A stretch of 64,000 nt of DNA from Gp1-AA122 sp036378535. GTDB lineage: Bacteria > Acidobacteriota > Terriglobia > Terriglobales > Acidobacteriaceae. The translations under genes and the position numbers were made by a program. The notes beneath the pieces were generated by a model that ran no database searches, was not told the origin of the DNA, and saw nothing but the letters and a program-made list of their open reading frames with translations. Positions 9,636 through 18,226 of this stretch are shown one piece after another; position 1 is the stretch's first letter, and each line of letters opens with the position of its first letter. The stretch is from positions 16,930 through 80,929 of the forward strand of contig DASUWH010000077.1 of NCBI GenBank assembly GCA_036378535.1, given 5' to 3'.

Positions 9636-9712
9636 CGTTTGTTCCTCCAACCCCGGCAAGATGAGCAAAACCGGCGCAGCAATCGGTTATGAGATAATCT
9701 TCGTATTCCCTA

Positions 9713-10669
9713 ATGTTCAGGCGGTTTATAGTGAAGTCTTTTCGACGTGCAGTCATTGTTTTTGTCCTCATATGCCTGGGCTGCTCGGCCCAGTCGGTGC
9801 CCCAGGAGACGGCGGCCAAGATCGAACGCCAGATACGGTCCTATTACAATCTGCCGGCCGATGTGCAAGTCACGCTGGGAGCCCTGAAACCCAGCGAATT
9901 TCCCAACTATGACGCGCTGCAAGTCACTCTGAACAATTCCGACCGCAAGCAGCAGGTCGATTTCCTGCTCTCGAAAGATGGGAAACAGCTGATCCGTATC
10001 ACCAAGATGGATCTGAGCAAAGATCCTTATGCCGAGACGATGAAGAAAATCGATACTAGCGGGCGGCCAACTCGCGGCAACAAGAACGCCAAGGTGGTTG
10101 CCGTCAACTACGATGACTTCGAGTGCCCTTACTGTTCGCGCATGCACCAAACCCTGTTTCCGGAAATCTTCAAGGATTATGGCGACCGGGTTCTGTTTAT
10201 CTACAAAGACTTTCCGCTTACCGAGATCCATCCCTGGGCAGTCCACGCGGCTGTCGATGCGAACTGCCTGGCGGCTCAGAATGGCGACGCCTACTGGGAC
10301 TATGCCGACTACCTCCATGCCAATCGCAAGGAAGTCGATGCGGCGCAAGGGGCTGAGGCCCGTGCGGCCGTACTGGACAAACTGGCCATGGATCAAGGTC
10401 AAAAGCGCAACTTGGATGCTGCCAAGCTGCAGGCCTGCGTTAAGGCACAAAAAGACGATGCCGTGCGCGCCTCAATGAAGGAAGCTGATGGCTTGGGTGT
10501 TGCCGCCACGCCGACCATGTTCATCAATGGTCAAAAACTTGACGGCGCCGTTCCGGTCGCGGAGGTGCGTGCTGCCCTCGACCGCGCCTTGAAGGATGTT
10601 GGGGTCCCGGTGCCGCCGCCCCCGGCGCCGTCCTCCACTTCGGCTCCGGCCAAGCCTTCGGGCAAATAA
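9713..10669 (+). CDS. Exported DsbA-like thioredoxin-fold protein (CPYC)
   Basis: The protein has 318 residues. The N-terminus is a signal, and LICLGC might be a weak lipobox although its -3 residue is not typical. Residues about 25-105 are an N-terminal domain of unknown function. From about 110 the thioredoxin_4/DsbA domain begins, with FECPYCSRMHQ (the redox CPYC), the helical insert and ATPTMFINGQKLDG carrying the cis-proline (TP) loop. The C-terminus is a Pro/Ala/Ser tail. It should act in periplasmic disulfide formation or isomerisation. The parvulin lipoprotein gene follows within 62 bases, so both look like one envelope-protein folding unit. Confidence 0.85.
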   Translation: MFRRFIVKSFRRAVIVFVLICLGCSAQSVPQETAAKIERQIRSYYNLPADVQVTLGALKPSEFPNYDALQVTLNNSDRKQQVDFLLSKDGKQLIRITKMDLSKDPYAETMKKIDTSGRPTRGNKNAKVVAVNYDDFECPYCSRMHQTLFPEIFKDYGDRVLFIYKDFPLTEIHPWAVHAAVDANCLAAQNGDAYWDYADYLHANRKEVDAAQGAEARAAVLDKLAMDQGQKRNLDAAKLQACVKAQKDDAVRASMKEADGLGVAATPTMFINGQKLDGAVPVAEVRAALDRALKDVGVPVPPPPAPSSTSAPAKPSGK

Positions 10670-10730
10670 TTTTCGATGAATCCAGTCGCGGTGTATCCTT
10701 CTTCTTCCGTCGGTTCTCGGGAGGATTCTT

Positions 10731-11807
10731 TTGGGCACTGATTTTACGTCTGGGCTCAGTGTGCGCGCTGTCTTCGGTCTGGCCCTCTGCATCGCATTGA
10801 CAGCCGCGGGTTGTTCCACCAGTCGCGGTGGTGACGACGTGCTGGCCAAGGTGGACGGACGGAAGATTTACCGTGCGGAAGTCGACAAGTATTACGCCAA
10901 CCAGACCGCCGGCTCCGATCAGCAGCCCGCCGGGGAACAAGCCACGAGTCTTCGCCTCAGCATCCTCTCGCAAATGATCGATGACGAATTGCTGATGCGG
11001 CGGGCGGAAAAACTCGGATTACTGGCCACGGATGATGAAGTGCAGCGCAAGCTTACGGAACTCAAATCGCCCTACACCGAGGAGCAATTCAACCAGCGGC
11101 TCAAGGAAAAGAAAATCACGCTCGATGATTTCAAGCGCGATCTGCGCCGCAGCCTGACCCGCGAAAAAGTCCTGAACAAAGAAATCACTTCCAAGATCAA
11201 CATCTCCGACCAGGACATCACCGACTACTACAATTCGCACCGGGCGGAATTCAATTTGATCGAACCCCAATATCATCTAGCGCAGATCTTCGTGACGCCG
11301 GCGCCGAACCCGCAAGTTCGCAACCTGCAGAACAGCAAAGCCCAGAATGATGCCGAGGCGAAAAAGAAAATCCAGATGATCGTCAACCGATTGGACAGCG
11401 GTGACGATTTTGCCACCCTGGCGATGAATTACTCCGAAGACACGGAAACTTCAACCAATGGCGGAGATTTAGGGTTCACGCCGGAATCGGCCCTGCACAA
11501 TACCGATCCAGCCACGCGCGACGCCGTGATGAAGTTGAAACCCGGACAGTATAGCCCGGTGATCGTCGTGGGAAATCCGGCCAACCGGCAGGTTTTCGGC
11601 TATCGCATCGTAAAGCTGGTTGCCAAAGAACCGGCGGGACAGCGCGCTTTGAACGACCCCCGCGTCCAGCAAGCCATTCGCGAGCAATTGCGCGACCGGC
11701 GGGAACAGCTGCTCAAAGCCGCATATTACGAAGTCTTACGCGATCACGCCAAAATCGAAAACTATTTTGCTCAGGAAGTGCTGGATACCACCGGGGCGGC
11801 AAAATAA
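10731..11807 (+). CDS. Parvulin-type peptidyl-prolyl isomerase lipoprotein (SurA/PrsA-like), TTG start
   Basis: The protein has 358 residues. The start is a TTG at 10731, chosen because GGGAGG lies six bases upstream (10719-10724) and the following residues form a lipoprotein signal ending LTAAGC. Residues about 35-170 are a SurA_N-like helical domain. The parvulin domain (about 185-300) carries QYHLAQIFV and GGDLGF. It should catalyse prolyl isomerisation or chaperone outer-membrane proteins in the periplasm, fitting its place after a DsbA-like gene and near lptD. It converges with the nucleoside hydrolase, leaving a 17-base gap. Confidence 0.85.
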   Translation: MGTDFTSGLSVRAVFGLALCIALTAAGCSTSRGGDDVLAKVDGRKIYRAEVDKYYANQTAGSDQQPAGEQATSLRLSILSQMIDDELLMRRAEKLGLLATDDEVQRKLTELKSPYTEEQFNQRLKEKKITLDDFKRDLRRSLTREKVLNKEITSKINISDQDITDYYNSHRAEFNLIEPQYHLAQIFVTPAPNPQVRNLQNSKAQNDAEAKKKIQMIVNRLDSGDDFATLAMNYSEDTETSTNGGDLGFTPESALHNTDPATRDAVMKLKPGQYSPVIVVGNPANRQVFGYRIVKLVAKEPAGQRALNDPRVQQAIREQLRDRREQLLKAAYYEVLRDHAKIENYFAQEVLDTTGAAK

Positions 11808-11824
11808 GGGTTCTGATCATCTTC

Positions 11825-12790
11825 TTATTGCAGGGCCGAAAACAAGGTCCGTTTCCATCGGAGGGTGTCTATTCTCCAGCAGATCTTGCTTTTGTTCCCT
11901 CCGGCTAGCAGTGGCGCCCACAACGCCTGATTTCGGTCATCCTGTGCGACGTTCAGGCGGTCGACAACCGTCATCCCCCGTGTCAAATCACTTTGAGTCT
12001 CGATGTCCACGAAGTGGCTGCTCCACTCCGTTCCGATGCTCGGATCGAGAGCGATGCTCATGGCAACCGGGTCAGGCAGCGAGATGCCATCTTCTCCCGT
12101 CTGCACTTTGTAAGCACGCCGGGCGTGGCTATTACATTCGACAGCAAAGTCCGCAAGCTGGGTTTTGAATTCTTGAATTCGCGCGATGTCGGCTTCATTC
12201 AGAACTGCATCGCCACGCGAAAGTTGCCACCCGATAAGTTCGATAGGGAGGCCGCTCAGGAATACGATTCGCGCCGCGTCGGGATCAACCCAAATGTTGT
12301 ATTCGGCCGCCGGAGTCACATTGCCCTCACAGCAGGGAGCGCCACCCATGACCACGCAACGGCCCACCTTCGCTGCAATATCTGGTTTCTTCGCGAGCGC
12401 GAGCGCCAGGTTGGTCAGCGGCGCCAAGGTAACGATTACCAGTCCCGGGTTTGCCTCGACTGTCTGAATAATGGCATCGACGGCATGCAATTGTCCCGGT
12501 GATTGGCGAGGGGCTGGATAGTTGTGATCCCCTAAGCCGTCGCGGCCGTGGAACCAGGTCGCGTTCTGATAAGGCCGGAGAAGCGGCTTTTGCGCGCCCA
12601 TGTAAACAGGAACCGAAGCGCCAGAGAGTTCTACTGTGTAGAGAGCATTACGGGTGGACTGTTCCACCGGCACATTTCCTGCAACTGTTGTAATAGCAAG
12701 CACGCGAACATCCGGCGCACGGAGCGCCATGATGATTGCTACGGCATCATCGGAGGCAGTATCCGTATCGATCAGGAACGCGCGCGCCAC
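11825..12790 (-). CDS. Inosine-uridine preferring nucleoside hydrolase
   Basis: The protein has 321 residues. The N-terminal FLIDTDTASDDAVA is the calcium-binding aspartate cluster that defines this family. ITTVAGNVPVEQS, the VTLAPLTNLALAL region and EYNIWVDPDAA complete the IunH pattern. The enzyme hydrolyses ribonucleosides to base and ribose for salvage. There is no signal peptide, so it should be cytosolic. It stands alone on the minus strand between a convergent isomerase gene and a divergent receiver-PilZ gene. Confidence 0.9.
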   Translation of the reverse strand: MARAFLIDTDTASDDAVAIIMALRAPDVRVLAITTVAGNVPVEQSTRNALYTVELSGASVPVYMGAQKPLLRPYQNATWFHGRDGLGDHNYPAPRQSPGQLHAVDAIIQTVEANPGLVIVTLAPLTNLALALAKKPDIAAKVGRCVVMGGAPCCEGNVTPAAEYNIWVDPDAARIVFLSGLPIELIGWQLSRGDAVLNEADIARIQEFKTQLADFAVECNSHARRAYKVQTGEDGISLPDPVAMSIALDPSIGTEWSSHFVDIETQSDLTRGMTVVDRLNVAQDDRNQALWAPLLAGGNKSKICWRIDTLRWKRTLFSALQ

Positions 12791-12928
12791 GCGCGTAGCA
12801 TAACAGAGGCCTTCGCCCTGTAGACACTCTGTGAAATCAACGATCTCTCATTTCACTATGCCGGCCTTCGCCTGCGGCAACGCCGCGCCGCATACTTGTG
12901 CCGCCGGTAACTAAGGTAACTTTTATGG

Positions 12929-13660
12929 GTGACCGTTAGTATCTATGCTGATAGCGTGCGTTGTCTTCTCCTGAGCGAAGATGAACAGTCGGTATCGGTC
13001 CTCCGGCGCTTGCTGCGCGATCTGGAGATCGAGGTAGAGCACTACACCGACCCGCATACGGCTATCGAAGACCTGGTTCGCGGTTCTTTCGACAGCATCA
13101 TCGTCGATACCGATGACGCGGCCGGCGCGGGGCTGGTATTGCAGACCGTGCGCACGTTGCCTTCCAGCAAAGCGCGCCTGGTAATTGCCTTGGCCACCGC
13201 GCAGACCGCTGCCCATCTCGGCTTCGGCGCGGGCGCTCACCTGGCTATCTATAAACCGGTTTCAGTCGATCGTTTAGGTCTCACCATCCGGGCTGTGCGC
13301 AATCTGATTGCGCGTGAGAGACGCCGGGGCGCCGCCCGCATACCTATAAACGTTGCTGCCAACCTGTCGCGCTCAGGCAAAACCACAGCGGTGCTCGTGG
13401 TCGATCTCAGCGAGGGGGGTGCTGCCATTCGATGCAATGAGCCCATACCGGCTACCGGCCCACTGACCCTTAATTGCTGGCTTCCCAAATCACAAAAGCC
13501 GTTCGTGTCGTCCGTCGAAGTAATGTGGCAGGCCGACAATGGCCAGTCGGGCGTGCGTTTTCTGAATCTCGGTTCGGAATCCCGTCGACTACTGCAGCAG
13601 TGGCTTAAAGCAAGAATTTCGGAAGAGAAAAAAGCCAAGCAGGCCACCGCCGGCAAGTAG
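12929..13660 (+). CDS. Receiver-like domain fused to PilZ (c-di-GMP-binding) domain
   Basis: The protein has 243 residues. The GTG at 12929 is taken as the start; no ATG is available near the N-terminus. Residues about 10-125 look like a diverged response-regulator receiver: CLLLSEDEQS for the acidic pocket, SIIVDTDDA at the phospho-acceptor strand and YKPVS for the conserved lysine. Residues about 128-230 are PilZ: ERRRGAARIPI, then VDLSEGGAAIRC in place of the classical D-x-S-x-x-G, which binds cyclic di-GMP. It probably joins a phosphorylation cue with c-di-GMP to control surface behaviour. The partner kinase is not adjacent. Confidence 0.75.
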   Translation: MTVSIYADSVRCLLLSEDEQSVSVLRRLLRDLEIEVEHYTDPHTAIEDLVRGSFDSIIVDTDDAAGAGLVLQTVRTLPSSKARLVIALATAQTAAHLGFGAGAHLAIYKPVSVDRLGLTIRAVRNLIARERRRGAARIPINVAANLSRSGKTTAVLVVDLSEGGAAIRCNEPIPATGPLTLNCWLPKSQKPFVSSVEVMWQADNGQSGVRFLNLGSESRRLLQQWLKARISEEKKAKQATAGK

Positions 13661-13663
13661 ACT

Positions 13664-14161
13664 TCATTCCACCACCGCCAGAACATCTCCCGCATTCACC
13701 GCCGCGCCTTCGCTAGCCATGATCTTCTGAACGATTCCCTTCTTCGGTGACTTGAGTTCGTTTTGCATCTTCATGGCTTCTACTACAACCACTCCCTGCC
13801 CGGCTTCGACCTCAGCTTTTTCAGGCGCTAGAACACGCACTACTTTGCCGGGCATCGGAGCAACTAGTTTGATTGGCCCTTGTTCCAGGCCCGCCTTGGC
13901 TTTTCGCGCCCGCAGCGAACGTGGGTCGGACAACTCCACGGCATAGCGCACCGGGCCCACCCACAAGTGAGTATCGGTTGGAGTGCGCTCGCGCTTGACT
14001 TCATAGGCCTTGCCCTCTAACAGCAACGAAAGCACGTCGCGCCGGGCAAGCACCGCGTCCAGCTGAACTTCGCGTCCGTCCAGGTTGCAGGACCACCGGC
14101 CGTCAACACGGTCCAGCTGCAAACGGCGTCTTTGGCCTTCTATGGTGACGTCGAAAAGCAT
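13664..14161 (-). CDS. Biotin carboxyl carrier protein (biotin/lipoyl attachment domain)
   Basis: The protein has 165 residues. The N-terminal part (about 1-90) is a beta-rich domain of the kind found ahead of biotinyl domains in acyl-CoA carboxylases. The C-terminal 75 residues are the biotinyl domain, with PMPGKVVRV and the biotin-lysine motif VEAMKMQN. It should carry carboxybiotin from the adjacent biotin carboxylase to a carboxyltransferase that is not in this window, so acetyl-, propionyl- or methylcrotonyl-CoA cannot be distinguished. It is separated from the carboxylase gene only by a heptad inverted-repeat element. Confidence 0.85.
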   Translation of the reverse strand: MLFDVTIEGQRRRLQLDRVDGRWSCNLDGREVQLDAVLARRDVLSLLLEGKAYEVKRERTPTDTHLWVGPVRYAVELSDPRSLRARKAKAGLEQGPIKLVAPMPGKVVRVLAPEKAEVEAGQGVVVVEAMKMQNELKSPKKGIVQKIMASEGAAVNAGDVLAVVE

Positions 14162-14168
14162 AAGAAAA

Positions 14169-14227
14169 GTAGTGAATCGTGGATAGTTGCCAATCGAGTT
14201 TTCGCTATCCGCTATTCACTATCCCTA
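14169..14227. repeat. Heptad inverted-repeat element (a), loop about 15 bases
   Basis: The left arm GTAGTGAATCGTGGATAGT (14169-14187) and the right arm at 14203-14224 are imperfectly inverted. The right arm reads in 7-base steps GCTATCC, GCTATTC, ACTATCC. The whole 63-base accC-to-BCCP spacer consists of this element, and its outer end meets the accC stop codon at 14225-14227. Confidence 0.65.
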
Positions 14228-15760
14228 CCCACTCCTCAACCCTTCCAGTTTGCCGGCGCGTTTCCAGGCTGTCGGCACATGACCATTCTGAGCCGCTGCT
14301 CCTTCTCTCAACCCATTGCCAGGCTGCTGCCCGGAGCCGGTCTCCAGCATTTCGAACAGGCCGGCGGCGATGGCAGCAACATCGGCATCTTTTCCTGGCG
14401 TTTGGGATGGGTTAGGCGCCTGGGACAGGAGTCTGTCAAGAAATCCGGTGTCTACTATTCCCGCCTGGAAGTCCGGATCGTTCAGAATTCTTCGGAACAG
14501 CGAGATATTGGTCTTGATCCCGCCGACGAAATACTCGTTCAGGGCGCGCCGCAATCGCCCGATGGTCTGTTCCCGATCGCTGCCGTAACCAATCAACTTG
14601 GCGAGGAGCGCATCGTAATCGATGGGGACAGTCCACCCTTCATACATACCGCTGTCACGCCGAATGCCGGGCCCGGAGGGAGACAACAGCAAGGTAATTT
14701 TGCCCGGACTGGGGAAATAGTTATTTTCTGGATCTTCGGCATAAACACGGCACTCGATGGCGTGTCCGCGAATCTGGATCTCGTCCTGCGTAAAGGGCAG
14801 CTTCTCACCCGCGGCAATGTGGATTTGCAGGTGCACGAGGTCCAGCCCGGTGGTTAGCTCTGTGATCGGGTGCTCCACCTGCAGCCGCGTGTTCATCTCG
14901 AGGAAATAAAAATTCTTGCTTTGGTCGACCAGGAACTCAACTGTGCCCGCATTCGTGTATCTGGCAGCCTTGGCTACCCGCACCGCCACTTCCCCGAGGC
15001 GGCGCCGCATCTCAGGATCAACAATCGGGGACGGCGCTTCTTCCAGCACCTTCTGATGACGCCGCTGGATAGAACACTCGCGTTCCCCCAGCCATACGGT
15101 GTTTCCGTGCTCATCGGCCAAGATCTGCATTTCGATATGGCGGGGATTCAGAATGGCCTTTTCGATGTAGACTTCATCATCTCCAAAAGCGCGCTGGGCT
15201 TCGCTGCGAGCGCTCTCCAGCGTGGACTTTAGCTCGCCCGGCGTATGCACCAGGCGCATGCCCTTCCCGCCCCCGCCTGCCGCCGCTTTCAGCATGACTG
15301 GATAGCCGATCTCGGCGGAGACTCGCTGGGCTTCGTCCAGCGACTGTAGCCCGCGCGACGTACCGGGAACGAAAGGCACGCCCACTTGCTCCATGTGCTG
15401 GCGAGCGCGGGTCTTGGAGCCCATCATCTCCATCGAAGCCGCCGTCGGGCCAATGAACTTCACGCCCGCGGCAGCGCAGGCCTCGGCAAATCTCGGGTTC
15501 TCGGATAGAAAGCCGTAACCGGGATGAATCGCCTCGGCGCCGCTGCGGCGCGCCACGTCGAGAATCTTGGGAATATTCAGGTAGGACTCGGAGGCTGCGG
15601 CCGGACCAATGGAATAGGCCTCATCCGCCTTGCGCACATGCAAGGCGGCACGGTCTACATCGGAAAAAACAGCAACCGAGGATATCCCTAATTCCCGGCA
15701 CGCCCTGATTACCCGGACCGCGATTTCACCTCGATTTGCGATCAGGATCTTTTTAAACAT
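14225..15760 (-). CDS. accC: Biotin carboxylase subunit of acetyl/acyl-CoA carboxylase
   Basis: The protein has 511 residues. It starts FKKILIANRGEIAVR and contains the ATP-grasp glycine loop AAAGGGGKGMRLV, the catalytic EMNTRLQVEHP and KLIGYGSDRE near the end of the core. E. coli AccC has 449 residues; this one has an extra C-terminal tail of about 60 residues, low in conservation and ending GLRSG. It carboxylates biotin on the carrier encoded immediately downstream. No carboxyltransferase gene is nearby, so the holo-enzyme's acyl-CoA substrate is open. Confidence 0.9.
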   Translation of the reverse strand: MFKKILIANRGEIAVRVIRACRELGISSVAVFSDVDRAALHVRKADEAYSIGPAAASESYLNIPKILDVARRSGAEAIHPGYGFLSENPRFAEACAAAGVKFIGPTAASMEMMGSKTRARQHMEQVGVPFVPGTSRGLQSLDEAQRVSAEIGYPVMLKAAAGGGGKGMRLVHTPGELKSTLESARSEAQRAFGDDEVYIEKAILNPRHIEMQILADEHGNTVWLGERECSIQRRHQKVLEEAPSPIVDPEMRRRLGEVAVRVAKAARYTNAGTVEFLVDQSKNFYFLEMNTRLQVEHPITELTTGLDLVHLQIHIAAGEKLPFTQDEIQIRGHAIECRVYAEDPENNYFPSPGKITLLLSPSGPGIRRDSGMYEGWTVPIDYDALLAKLIGYGSDREQTIGRLRRALNEYFVGGIKTNISLFRRILNDPDFQAGIVDTGFLDRLLSQAPNPSQTPGKDADVAAIAAGLFEMLETGSGQQPGNGLREGAAAQNGHVPTAWKRAGKLEGLRSG

Positions 15761-15867
15761 GGGAACGTCGGCAGAGTAACCCCTGGAGAGCCGGTTTTTT
15801 GCCAGTTCATTCTAGTTGAAATCCGGATGACCGGGTGAATTAGCGGGAACTCGGGTCGAAATCGATT

Positions 15868-16491
15868 TCAACCAGCTTCCCTGGCCGAAGCAAGCAACGG
15901 CGCCACCAGCAGGTTGTCGACAGCACTATGAATGACTTGCTCGATAACCTTGGCTCGAGTTGTCCCCGGAATAATTTGTGTTTGGATCAGCACTGATGTG
16001 ATTCCGTGGATCGCGGCCCAGAGCGCCTGTGCGACTATCTCATCGTCCACACAGCGAAACCGATGCTCCTCTACGCAGCGGCGAACCATGAAACGAATCG
16101 TCTCGAGTACCGACTGCATTCCACAATATTCTGGGGAATCAAATGCGAAACGGTAGTCATTGGCATTGCGCAGGCCGAACTCGATGTATGTATAGAGCCC
16201 TTTCTTGAGCAGGATGACCGGGTCGCCGTTCTGGTGACGATTCATGAGGCCGCTGAGAGCGTGGAACAATCTTGCAAAGCTCTGTTCGACCAAAGCCCGG
16301 GACACTTCTTCCTTGCTTTTGAAATGCACGTAGATCGTGCCGACGGCGCAACCGCTCATGGCCGCCAGCCGACGCATCGAGAAGCGGTGATTACCGTCAC
16401 CCATGAAAATGACGCGAGCCGCCTCAAGAATCTGGTCGCGAGTGCCACGCCGCCGCCCAGCTGTTTGCGATGGCAAATGAACTACGTTCAT
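15868..16491 (-). CDS. TetR-family transcriptional regulator
   Basis: The protein has 207 residues. The N-terminal helix-turn-helix (about 18-65) has RDQILEAARVIF and AVGTIYVHFKSKEE, typical of TetR. The C-terminal ligand domain includes ALWAAIHGITSVLI, like the WHG-type TetR C-terminal domain. Three perfect TGAAC-N3-GTTCA palindromes lie at and just upstream of the start codon, one overlapping it, so the protein very likely represses itself. It is divergent from a glycosyltransferase gene that may share the control. The next minus-strand gene (accC) lies downstream after about 107 bases. Confidence 0.85.
   Translation of the reverse strand: MNVVHLPSQTAGRRRGTRDQILEAARVIFMGDGNHRFSMRRLAAMSGCAVGTIYVHFKSKEEVSRALVEQSFARLFHALSGLMNRHQNGDPVILLKKGLYTYIEFGLRNANDYRFAFDSPEYCGMQSVLETIRFMVRRCVEEHRFRCVDDEIVAQALWAAIHGITSVLIQTQIIPGTTRAKVIEQVIHSAVDNLLVAPLLASAREAG
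16478..16490. promoter_or_regulatory. Operator palindrome 1 (TGAACTACGTTCA) overlapping TetR start codon
   Basis: A perfect 13-base palindrome TGAAC-TAC-GTTCA overlaps the first codons of the TetR gene. It is the same motif as the two copies farther upstream, so it is unlikely to be chance coding sequence. Confidence 0.6.
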
Positions 16492-16506
16492 AAACTGCGA
16501 TTTAAA

Positions 16507-16519
16507 TGAACAAGGTTCA
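16507..16519. promoter_or_regulatory. Operator palindrome 2 (TGAACAAGGTTCA)
   Basis: A perfect TGAAC-AAG-GTTCA palindrome is centred 29 bases from copy 1, in the TetR leader region. It is a probable binding site of the divergently encoded TetR protein. Confidence 0.65.
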
Positions 16520-16552
16520 CACTGTCAATTAGTAACCAAGGTCCCTGCTTGC

Positions 16553-16565
16553 TGAACATTGTTCA
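16553..16565. promoter_or_regulatory. Operator palindrome 3 (TGAACATTGTTCA)
   Basis: A perfect TGAAC-ATT-GTTCA palindrome is centred 46 bases from copy 2, about 90 bases before the divergent glycosyltransferase start. This position could let the TetR protein control that gene as well. Confidence 0.6.
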
Positions 16566-16655
16566 CCCGTAGGCGGATTTCAGGATTGGATGCGATAGAA
16601 TCGGCTTTCCCATTCTCATGGTCTCAATCCCCAGTTTTGCGTCAGGAGAGGCTTG

Positions 16656-18218
16656 ATGCCAGTCGCTTCCGCCATAGAAGCAACAGCAGCCACCAAGCCC
16701 CCCTCGCTGAAGGATCGCCTAGCAAGGCTCTATCCCGGTCTGATCGTGGCCGTGCTGGCCACCGCCGCAGCCATTCTGCGCTTCCATGCTCTGGGCCAGA
16801 AGAGCGTCTGGATTGACGAGGGCGTCAGCATCGAAATGGCCCGGCTGGACTGGTACAACTTCCTGCGCATCTTGTGGCGGCATGAGGCCAATATGGCCCT
16901 GTACACGCTTCTGCTGCGCTTCTGGCTGCTGCTGGGCAACAGCGAGCCCTGGATCCGAGCCTTATCCGTTCTCTCGGCGGTGGCCACCATTCCTGCCACT
17001 TATCTGCTGGGCCGGAAGCTCTTCGACGCCCGCGTGGGAATCATGGCGTCGTTCCTGATCGTCATCAATCCCTTTCATATCCGCTATTCCCAGGAAGCGC
17101 GCAGCTATTCGTTGTTCGCATTCCTGGCCGTGCTCTCGTCGCTTTACTTCCTGAAAGTGCTTGAAGACCCCAGCGACACAAACCGGAGAGGGTACGTTTG
17201 GACGAGCGTGCTGGCTGTCTACACACATTTTTTTGCCGGCTTACTGGTGGTGGCGCAATGGCTGTCTTTCAGACTGCTGGACCGGAAAGATGTTGAGCCA
17301 GTCATGAAGAAGAGCTGGAGACAATTTGCGATCGCCATCACTCCGCTGCTGATCTTCGTTGCGACTACGGGATTAGGGGTGTTGCGCTGGATTCCCCGTC
17401 CAGATCGGATGGCGCTGTACATCACGGCCATGTTCTTTACAGGTGGCGGCGAGAAATTGCTGTGGCTGTACGCCGCGGCATGTGCGGTTGCGTTGATTCC
17501 GGTAATACCGGCTTTCGTCCGATTTCGAAAAATGCGATGGGAAGACTGGCGCTATGCGTTTGTGGCGATCTGGCTGCTGCTTCCATTCGCGATAGTTTTC
17601 ATTGTTTCGCAATGGAAATCATGTTTTCTGGCGCGCTATTTCATTTTCACGGTGCCGGCGATGGCCCTGCTCGCGGCCGCCGGCCTCGTGAGATTGCGCT
17701 GGCGAGCGCTCATGGGCGGGGCTTTGCTGCTCTTTGCAGCCTTGTCGCTACCGGGAATTGATTTGGGTTATCAGAAGGACATCGATATCGTGCGCGAAGA
17801 TTTCCGTCCCGCCACTCGCTACATCCTGGCTCATGCTGAACCGGGAGACGTAATTCTCTTTCACCAGCCCATCGGGCGAATGCCTTACGAATATTACCGG
17901 AGCAGGATGACGGCCCCCGCGTACCCGGTTGTAATTTATCCCGCACACGGCGAAGGTCTCACATTCAAGGAGTTCTATGCGGGTCGCCCGCCGGAAACAC
18001 TGTTGGCGGCGGTTCCGTCCCGGTATCGCCGGATATGGATCGTCTTCACGCACAACGAGCTACCCGGCGGCCCTGACCCAACCACTAGCTTAATCTCAGC
18101 TCTATATGGGAAAAACTACCCTGTGCTGGAGCGGCAAACCTTCCAGGAGATCGAGCTCAGGCTGTACTGCCGAGACTGCAACAAAGACGCTTCTCCCCAA
18201 GCCGGAAACCGGAACTGA
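16656..18218 (+). CDS. GT39/ArnT-like polytopic glycosyltransferase
   Basis: The ATG at 16656 (520 residues) is preferred over the TTG one codon earlier because AGGAGAG lies just upstream. It is a polytopic protein with about 10-12 helices. The first periplasmic loop has SVWIDEGVSIEMARLDW, where the acidic residues match the catalytic Asp/Glu of the GT-C superfamily. HEANMALYTLLLRFW and FHIRYSQEARSYSLF follow. Such enzymes move sugars from polyprenyl-phosphate to lipid or protein acceptors on the periplasmic side. A paralogue lies tail-to-tail with 8 bases between stops. It may be TetR-controlled through palindrome 3. Confidence 0.8.
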   Translation: MPVASAIEATAATKPPSLKDRLARLYPGLIVAVLATAAAILRFHALGQKSVWIDEGVSIEMARLDWYNFLRILWRHEANMALYTLLLRFWLLLGNSEPWIRALSVLSAVATIPATYLLGRKLFDARVGIMASFLIVINPFHIRYSQEARSYSLFAFLAVLSSLYFLKVLEDPSDTNRRGYVWTSVLAVYTHFFAGLLVVAQWLSFRLLDRKDVEPVMKKSWRQFAIAITPLLIFVATTGLGVLRWIPRPDRMALYITAMFFTGGGEKLLWLYAAACAVALIPVIPAFVRFRKMRWEDWRYAFVAIWLLLPFAIVFIVSQWKSCFLARYFIFTVPAMALLAAAGLVRLRWRALMGGALLLFAALSLPGIDLGYQKDIDIVREDFRPATRYILAHAEPGDVILFHQPIGRMPYEYYRSRMTAPAYPVVIYPAHGEGLTFKEFYAGRPPETLLAAVPSRYRRIWIVFTHNELPGGPDPTTSLISALYGKNYPVLERQTFQEIELRLYCRDCNKDASPQAGNRN

Positions 18219-18226
18219 CAGCCGAA

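Noticed and set aside
9710..10450. 246-residue minus-strand frame opposite the DsbA-like gene
   Set aside because: The plus strand carries the CPYC motif and cis-proline loop; the minus frame is a shadow.
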